Origin: Platycnemis pennipes
Taxonomy: Eukaryota; Arthropoda; Insecta; Odonata; Platycnemididae
DNA length: 64,000 bases
Assembly: GCA_933228895.1 (NCBI GenBank)
Contig: OW121852.1
Location: 106,599,544-106,663,543, forward strand
Direction: 5' to 3'
Below are positions 61,501-64,000 of the stretch, piece by piece. The notes below the pieces were generated by a model. That model was not told the origin of the DNA and made no database searches. It worked only from the letters and a program-made list of their open reading frames with translations. Positions within the stretch are counted from its first letter, which is position 1. Each line of letters starts with the position of its first letter. The position numbers and the translations under genes were made by a program.

Positions 61501-63548
61501 AGCACTAAGTCATCCTCGTCATAGTATATCCGGCTTAAAGAAAAGGAAGAGGACACTCAGGACCATCAATTCACAATAATTAACCCCCGTAGACTTTTCC
61601 AGTTCCTGAAACTGAAATGAACAGCTGCCAATTTCAAGCAATAAATACTATGCAAATGAAAATCAAATCGCATGGGACTAAGCCTCTCAAATATTCATTT
61701 CACTGACCTAAAAACATTATATCAGCACATAAAGGAGGATGAGAATACTAAGTATGAGAAAAACTTGAATATCTTTGAAACAAATAAAAATGATCACACT
61801 CATGAAGTTATGATGCAATAAATAATTTTAAATAGAAAAGATAATGATTAAGACCAACAACTTCTTTCCAGTGATGACAAAAAATTTTAAGAGAAAAGAA
61901 TGGAGAGAACTCAAGAAGAATTTAAAGACTCATTTCCATTTTCCAACACCTGTTAATACTCCTAAACTATTGGAACTGGAAAGCCTTTTGATCGACCTTT
62001 TTACTGCCAGCACACCAATCTATAGGTGCTCTCTGGTTGTGCAAAAACTGCCGAGGTTTCGGCTGACGTACATTGCATCATTAAAAATTTGTAGTATTTT
62101 ATTACCATGAAACAGCAATAGCACAAACCCTCCTAATATTCACATATATGGTCAAAACTGAAAACAATACGTACTTGATAAATTTAAATTAAGCATTTAA
62201 AATGACGCAAAATCAATAATCTTACAAACTTCATTGAAATGTATGAAAGCATATCGAAGCTTACTTTGTAGAAACCATTGATATCCATGTTAAATAAAAA
62301 AATCACTGGCACAATTTCCTCACTTTAATCACTACCACACCTCCTGACAATAAGTGGTGTGTATGTATTCATAATGTAAATAAATTCACTTTGTAAAATT
62401 CCACAGATTTATTAACACCGACCCAGGTTTCGACTTACACAGTCATTATCAAGACAATTTCAATTGCTTATTAATAAATCTCTGAAGAATCTTATTTTAT
62501 AGAATCTTAGAATATATTTACATTATCAATATGTGGTTCCACGAAGTCAAGCCTAGCAATTTGTTATATATGTATGTATTCACTTGAGTGAAGGATGGTC
62601 TACAATAGATCAGCCAAACAAGCCATATAAAAACCAGAGCAAAAGAACACAGGCATTGTTTCATTAATAATAAGGATACTTCATGTTTTGCCAAGCACTC
62701 GTATGAAACCAAACATTTGACGCTGAAGTCCTACATTGTATGGCCAAAGGAAATAAATTGGACTTTTTTGAGAATTTCAAAATCTGTAGCAGTCAACAAC
62801 TATGCAATGATGTTGCTGTTATCCATTCACCACTCCTAAACCTTAAATTCTAAGGACTATGACCTTCACCTACAAGATACCTCACCCCACCCCCTCCTAT
62901 CCTGTTTGTGTGTGTGAGTCAACCGTCACCTGCTAATCCTTGTCTTCCCCTTCTCCCCTCTTCCCCCCCTCTTCCCCCCCTCCTCCCCCCCCCCCCCAGC
63001 TTGAGAAATGTATAAAAGGCTGAGATGATTGGAGTATTGTACCCTGATGATGGCATAATGCGCCATGCGTTAGATGTGTGGTAATGATTAAAGTGTGGAA
63101 ATTGTACCAGCGATCTTTTTATTTAACTTATTTAAGAATTCATGGAAATGTGCCAGGCAGTTTTTGCACAATCTCACTGCGAGGAGATGATAGTAAAATG
63201 GTTAATTTCCAAGTATCTTCCATGTATTCCAAGTGGTGAGCAGATCATTAAAATTCAGCATAACATATCAATAAAACTTGCCTGTGCATGTTGCTGCACC
63301 CACTCTGCCGTTGCAGCTGTGTTTGGTCCCACTGACTCCGCGACACGGGGCTCAGGGCGTGGTCCTCCAACAACCGAAGACGAAGGCGTTGATGGGGTCG
63401 GGGGCTGGGAGGGAGGCTGGCGGGTGGTTATAGGTGGGGCAGGAGCGGGAGGGATGGTTTCTTGAAGAGTTTTGGTGAGCACCCCATAAACTGCCAACGT
63501 TATGGTGGTATACAGCCCGCGTAATACCAGTCCATCAGTCGGGATCTG
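19180..63548 (-). CDS. vir: virilizer homologue (VIRMA), 14 visible exons, 5' partial
   Basis: Virilizer is the large scaffold of the nuclear m6A mRNA methyltransferase complex (METTL3/METTL14 with WTAP, ZC3H13 and HAKAI); in Drosophila it is needed for Sxl splicing and dosage compensation. Recognised from: the N-terminal block TDGLVLRGLYTTITLAVYG; the acidic SISEGEIPEADEDD and QYEPILSDEEVMDEG blocks; EELSKTFNPYSCEL; a large helical-repeat exon starting at MDTLVNWVLLGLDFEVAFLQ; the HVDDFVALE motif; and an RG-rich C-terminus ending RHTRSFTR. The 14 exons use good splice sites with compatible phases and total 7,368 bases (2,456 codons with stop), already longer than the roughly 1,800-1,850 residues of fly and human proteins. 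The excess appears to be in charged, proline-rich and glycine-rich stretches. About 100 N-terminal residues are encoded beyond 64000. Introns are long and full of transposons. The donor of exon 6 is the least certain. Confidence 0.93.
19644..19785. repeat. palindromic MITE-like hairpin in the last vir intron
   Basis: Near-perfect inverted repeat of 142 bp: agcgaaagaaaaagactggc at the left end pairs with the right end, with arms of about 60 bases. It sits 84 bases upstream of the last vir exon, so the pre-mRNA could fold it into a long stem close to the acceptor. Confidence 0.75.
20524..20626 (-). CDS. vir: vir exon, RG-rich
   Basis: Acceptor attgttttag, donor cag/gtaagt; phase 0 in, phase 1 out. 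Encodes ELMVTRNRGRGRAFSSDRG and a short continuation: RG/RGR repeats typical of RNA-binding tails. Confidence 0.88.
21156..21358 (-). CDS. vir: vir exon with HVDDFVALE motif
   Basis: Acceptor ccttgatag, donor aag/gtgagt; phase 1 in, phase 0 out. Encodes an RGRGTFNRP stretch and the conserved C-terminal motif LHVDDFVALE. Confidence 0.9.
21900..22480 (-). mobile_element. degraded LINE reverse transcriptase tail
   Basis: Minus-strand translation across several frames gives fragments typical of the C-terminal region of insect non-LTR elements: FRTYIWSTLFYGHDDWMKTT (near 22290-22365) and GQVNGKNGEGRPCMRY (near 22065-22115). Stops and frameshifts are frequent. Lies in a vir intron in the same orientation as vir. 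Confidence 0.6.
22610..23480 (-). pseudogene. decayed mariner transposase
   Basis: Minus-strand pieces in changing frames: an N-terminal WHKRF-like part (near 23360-23430), FYVEVLERLRKRV (near 23220-23260), and the DD34D-type end HTAFIVTKFLARHDVAML followed by YSPDLAPSDFLF (23060-23150), then the C-terminal AFQEAYCELQKCW (22680-22720). The order fits a mariner transposase with internal losses and frameshifts. A palindrome is inserted at 22761-22942. Confidence 0.75.
22761..22942. repeat. palindromic MITE inside the mariner
   Basis: 182-bp inverted repeat with arms of about 75 bases: ggaaatgaaaattcactttg at the left end and its complement at the right, around an AT-rich centre. It splits the mariner's C-terminal codons, so it inserted later. 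Part of the arm resembles the repeat at 62385-62485. Confidence 0.75.
23834..24092 (-). CDS. vir: vir exon
   Basis: Acceptor attctcag, donor ttg/gtgagt; phase 0 in, phase 1 out. Encodes VSCDLVEVARSHLSSDFHLA and a charged stretch with GREKKAKRPF, a probable nuclear signal. Confidence 0.9.
24234..24409 (-). CDS. vir: vir exon
   Basis: Acceptor ttgccttgcag, donor caa/gtaagt; phase 1 in, phase 0 out. Encodes EMPEPLLPAPEPLVSQFISR and SGFWLPPPAVDDADPDMDQ, which match the C-terminal third of virilizer proteins. Confidence 0.9.
25645..26811. mobile_element. piggyBac-type MITE rich in 20-bp palindromes
   Basis: Flanked by TTAA (25641-25644 and 26812-26815), with inverted ends cacgttcactg. Inside are exact or near copies of gtgacccaccggtgggtcac (about 25696, 25736, 26551, 26608, 26774). 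There is no transposase frame. It is the longer relative of 16301-16528. The palindromes are candidates for transposase or host-factor binding. Confidence 0.78.
26816..29630. other. vir intron, no gene seen
   Basis: AT-rich intron sequence with only short frames. At about 29130-29170 and 29330-29390 a related pair of sequences (tttcaaaattttat.acaggga.ctcgc.. type) forms an imperfect direct repeat before the piggyBac pseudogene. Confidence 0.4.
29642..31312 (+). pseudogene. piggyBac transposase pseudogene
   Basis: Four consecutive plus-strand pieces (29642-30262, 30281-30718, 30740-30970, 31007-31312) form one DDE_Tnp_1_7 transposase broken by stops and shifts. Signs: acidic N-terminus, FFFALVILHGI with YWSTRPIHFCPFFGQTMSY, a TDNFYESPQL block with the second catalytic Asp, and YNKAMGGVDRVDQHLADYPI with the third. 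The C-terminal cysteine-rich domain is mostly lost. A 41-bp perfect palindrome (29879-29919) interrupts the N-terminal third. Antisense to vir. Confidence 0.85.
31872..32035. repeat. two-copy tandem duplication, 82-bp unit
   Basis: The unit beginning ctcacatttcatccagtttt occurs at 31872 and again at 31954 with a few substitutions. Intronic; no coding meaning. Confidence 0.8.
32197..32924 (-). CDS. vir: vir exon with acidic region
   Basis: Acceptor ttcttgtttcag, donor aag/gtacgt; phase 2 in, phase 1 out. Starts CLEKSPDTLYNLFSRCLAGF, then a long Glu/Val-rich acidic stretch, then LLGECVASGGDEDGEDALES and a leucine-rich end. The acidic stretch probably accounts for part of the extra length of this protein. 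Confidence 0.88.
33287..33411 (+). mobile_element. LINE C-terminal tail remnant
   Basis: Plus-strand translation gives RYIEQVVKDIKKKNYVNMKR, then LANRRIEWKSASNQS and a stop, the typical last residues of an insect non-LTR reverse transcriptase ORF. A 27-base match to its end occurs inside the Polinton (about 6085-6112). Confidence 0.6.
33880..34715 (+). mobile_element. Penelope-like reverse transcriptase remnant
   Basis: Scattered plus-strand frames hold PLLTNIPI (about 33898-33922), QGEAMGFRVLPFITNLYIET (34042-34101, corresponding to the QxxGxxMGxxLSPxxANxYME block), and FTTEVDQKNCLPFLDALVMK (34599-34658, the 'LPFLDVLV' block). These follow the order of Penelope-like RTs. Frameshifts and a TAA/ATC microsatellite insertion disrupt it. 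Confidence 0.55.
34225..34345. repeat. attattatt/atcatc microsatellite
   Basis: About 120 bases of alternating attattattt, atcaattatt and atcatc blocks, with some higher-order repetition. Lies within the Penelope-like remnant. Confidence 0.85.
35584..35945 (+). repeat. interspersed repeat, copy 1
   Basis: Matches the complement of 63627-64000 over about 360 bases, with clear similarity throughout (blocks such as cgtccaatcacaact and gcgtcaccttttgcttattt). No frame. Its GC-rich middle and AT-rich tail would fit a SINE or MITE, but I see no polymerase III boxes. Confidence 0.7.
37112..40175 (-). CDS. vir: vir giant exon, helical-repeat core
   Basis: A 3,064-base exon; acceptor atttcctgcag (phase 1), donor aagag/gttagt (phase 2). 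Encodes about 1,021 residues beginning EIMDTLVNWVLLGLDFEVAF and continuing with leucine-rich helices (YKIRHIKAGVRLVQAICSCG, SIKLMILRAIDATFLSPLAV), the armadillo-like scaffold part of virilizer that contacts other subunits of the methyltransferase complex. It has no internal stop. Confidence 0.95.
40176..43797. other. vir intron, no gene seen
   Basis: AT-rich, with only short frames. No recognisable transposase, RT or RNA gene found. Confidence 0.45.
43798..44134 (-). CDS. vir: vir exon
   Basis: Acceptor ttccctcgcag, donor aag-gaag/gtaaac; phase 0 in, phase 1 out. Encodes YLPDPSMTACEAEEW and EEWVEAAEQIPGLLSLAL, matching the region before the helical core. Confidence 0.88.
45903..46031 (-). 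CDS. vir: vir exon, donor uncertain
   Basis: Acceptor gtttgttgaag, phase 0. Encodes CSDVWCQVISEFSEEHNFPP and LVLPHCWTCVGIGKEMALS. Several phase-0 GT sites exist; I chose aag/gttgtg at 45902. The alternative aag/gtctcc would add three codons. Confidence 0.7.
46145..46234 (-). CDS. vir: vir exon, 30 codons
   Basis: Acceptor aaattttcag, donor ttg/gtaaga; phase 0 both sides. Encodes YQDMEFDVTDYCEELSKTFN and PYSCELQPLL, a strongly conserved virilizer block. Confidence 0.92.
46922..47484 (-). CDS. vir: vir exon, acidic/proline-rich
   Basis: Acceptor ccatttgcag (phase 1), donor tcacag/gtgcta (phase 0). Encodes EVTQPLFESLSPGDVESISE, GEIPEADEDD, and at the end EEQYEPILSDEEVMDEGESQ. The frame stays open past the donor, but the join to YQDMEFDV in the next exon matches the family. 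Confidence 0.85.
48644..49553 (-). CDS. vir: vir exon, Arg/Glu/Asp-rich with His tract
   Basis: Acceptor aattaattttcag (phase 0), weak donor gcaggag/gttgaa (phase 1) that matches the next exon's phase. Encodes ADVYDGAKELDQQ, a long run of RE/RD/RS pairs, a PPPHHHHHRHHHH tract, a SPPPVAP stretch and SEVVRLSQEVLPAFGVSV. The low-complexity middle makes the antisense strand open as well. Confidence 0.85.
49797..49970. repeat. palindromic MITE-like hairpin in vir intron
   Basis: A 174-bp inverted repeat with arms of about 60 bases: ggataaaagtaactaacttt at the left pairs with the right end. No coding capacity. Confidence 0.75.
50000..52795. other. vir intron, no gene seen
   Basis: AT-rich intron with no recognisable element beyond short low-complexity stretches. 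Confidence 0.45.
52796..52954 (-). CDS. vir: vir exon, 53 codons
   Basis: Acceptor ttcaatcctcag, donor cagcag/gtaaac; phase 0 both sides. Encodes VADLAPPVDRAYLVETAIAG and YHQTEYSHPFRDEWNQPQQ. An alternative upstream acceptor would break the phase. Confidence 0.8.
53000..56700. other. vir intron, mostly featureless
   Basis: AT-rich. A possible tRNA-derived piece with a B-box-like sequence in minus orientation lies near 54450-54515 (low confidence). Otherwise nothing recognisable. Confidence 0.4.
56716..56812 (+). pseudogene. 5S rRNA-like sequence (pseudogene or SINE3 head)
   Basis: The block cccgtcagatcaccgaagt and the following ttgggcccgg align with the 5S rRNA internal control region, preceded by a matching ccacgttgatacagcggtt. 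The 3' third, including box C, is diverged (ggattggtaaccctcct), so it is not a functional gene. Either a 5S pseudogene or the head of a 5S-derived SINE. Confidence 0.7.
56868..57638 (+). mobile_element. solo LTR with 4-bp duplication
   Basis: Starts TGTAACG and ends ATTACA, flanked by gtag on both sides (56864-56867 and 57639-57642). Internal TATA box tataaag (57133-57139) and AATAAA (57614-57619) fit an LTR promoter and polyadenylation site. Between them is a threefold imperfect repeat (gagtctgatagtc type, about 57200-57310). No internal retrotransposon sequence is present. Confidence 0.75.
58511..59711 (+). mobile_element. solo LTR carrying a 51-bp minisatellite
   Basis: Starts TGTGGTATGG and ends GACGACA, flanked by gggt (58507-58510 and 59712-59715). 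TATA box tatataag at 58937-58944, AATAAA at 59653-59658. GC-rich, unlike its host sequence. The minisatellite lies between promoter and polyadenylation signal, so it would be transcribed. Confidence 0.7.
59040..59575 (+). repeat. 51-bp minisatellite with 203-bp higher-order unit
   Basis: About ten copies of a unit containing ctgcaccctccgcccc and ggcctagtcggc. The variant gaaagcaagactgccatcta recurs at offset 203, so groups of four units have been duplicated. The unit is near 17 codons, so several frames on both strands stay open; I do not call them genes. Confidence 0.88.
60168..60830 (-). pseudogene. Tigger/jerky-type transposase remnant
   Basis: The N-terminal CENP-B/psq helix-turn-helix (KTIAEKVQVVKKL, then GSSTI and HIKNLKEKILK) lies at about 60655-60830. 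A C-terminal frame (60168-60452) reads LKHALCKLWPALRFDVDEIS and ends in a TVNEITEMVINN stretch. The catalytic DDE core between them is missing, so the gene is dead. Confidence 0.65.
62385..62485. repeat. MITE-like repeat related to the mariner-nested palindrome
   Basis: Contains aattcactttgtaaaattcc and gtcattatcaag, found in similar order at 22767-22815. Short inverted arms agatttattaa/ttaataaatct. Function none known. Confidence 0.5.
62940..63000. repeat. C/T-rich low-complexity tract
   Basis: Runs of cccctctt and poly-C directly before the tataaaagg sequence at 63011. Confidence 0.85.
63010..63108 (+). other. Penelope-type terminal remnant with degenerate hammerhead-like motif
   Basis: tataaaagg is followed by ccctgatgatggcataatgc, a gcca arm that pairs with tggc, then gcgttag. 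This matches the arrangement in Penelope-like terminal repeats (ctgatga, short stem, then the GAAAC-containing strand), but the GAAA core is not conserved, so ribozyme activity is unlikely. Confidence 0.4.
63282..63548 (-). CDS. vir: vir first visible exon
   Basis: Acceptor gttctgcag, phase 0. The donor is GC rather than GT: cacag/gcaagt at 63281. Encodes IPTDGLVLRGLYTTITLAVY, the most conserved N-terminal block, then a proline-rich linker and AATAEWVQQHAQ. Earlier codons lie outside the window. Confidence 0.92.
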
Positions 63549-63626
63549 CTGCAGAACACGAACAAGAACCATCACACTTTGAGCATTGGTTTGGGATAAG
63601 GATCAAATAGTGCTTGAAAGGAACAT

Positions 63627-64000
63627 ATAAGGGGGCGTTTACTCAGAACCAAAATTGCCATTTTGTACACTAAACCATTAGATGAAATCGAAAAAACTAT
63701 TTTTGGTGAAAAAATTAATCTTCTAACCACAACCATTCACACATAAATCAAAAATTAAAATAAGCAAAAGGTGACGCCCACTGAAAATTCTGCTTTGATA
63801 ACATTGACGTCATTTTCCACCGGTCTTTTACTGCTTTTCGAGGTAGGGAAGGGAGTGGAGAGGGGTTCTCGGAAGGTCTGCTCGTACAGATGCTGTCGCA
63901 ACTGCTCCTATTGGCAGAGGCAGCTGTGTCCCCCCGTGCGATGAGGCGATGTAGCTTCACGGGCTGAGTTGTGATTGGACGAAATTGATATACCTCAGAG
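63627..64000 (-). repeat. interspersed repeat, copy 2 (inverted)
   Basis: Inverted relative to 35584-35945 and cut by the window end. Lies in the vir intron upstream of the first visible exon. Confidence 0.7.

Overview
The window is arthropod nuclear DNA, most likely insect. It is AT-rich, its genes are spliced with long introns, and it is loaded with DNA transposons, LINE and Penelope-type remnants, solo LTRs and MITE-like palindromes. I cannot name the species from sequence alone.

Region 1 (1-3919) is intergenic and repeat-rich. It holds two tRNA-derived (SINE-like) pieces and one decayed, unrecognised coding-like segment on the minus strand.

Region 2 (3926-16181) is the most unusual part: a 12,256-bp Polinton/Maverick (adintovirus-like) element. 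Its borders can be set to the base. It begins AGTAGTAG and ends CTACTACT, has inverted terminal repeats of about 575-597 bp, and is flanked by a perfect 6-bp target duplication (cttggg at 3920-3925 and 16182-16187). Its replication and virion core has collapsed. I see only a pX-like small basic/hydrophobic protein, the adjacent virion-associated protein, a broken integrase start and a short capsid-like C-terminus. I see no polymerase, ATPase, protease or major capsid gene. The accessory genes are intact: a full-length secreted matrix metalloproteinase (signal peptide, cysteine switch, HExxHxxxxxH site, Met-turn, hemopexin domain), two small conserved unknown proteins, and a pair of paralogous ~204-aa proteins, one just inside each terminal repeat. 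Each of this pair is driven by a TATA box that belongs to the repeat itself. Two tandem RNA hairpins with shared loop motifs lie directly before one AUG. This reads as a cargo-carrying, probably non-autonomous Polinton derivative.

Region 3 (19180-63548 and beyond) is a single minus-strand host gene, virilizer (vir/VIRMA), the large scaffold of the m6A mRNA methyltransferase complex. Fourteen coding exons fit together with matching splice phases and give 2,456 codons including the stop. The N-terminal exon(s), about 100 residues, lie beyond position 64000.

The introns of vir are a graveyard of mobile DNA. They hold a degraded LINE, a mariner with a palindromic MITE inside it, a TTAA-flanked piggyBac-type MITE full of a 20-bp palindrome, a broken piggyBac transposase, LINE and Penelope-like RT pieces, a 5S-rRNA-like sequence, a solo LTR with 4-bp duplication, and a Tigger/pogo element that has itself been hit by another solo LTR carrying a 51-bp minisatellite. 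All coordinates, splice calls and homologies come from reading the sequence; no database search was run.
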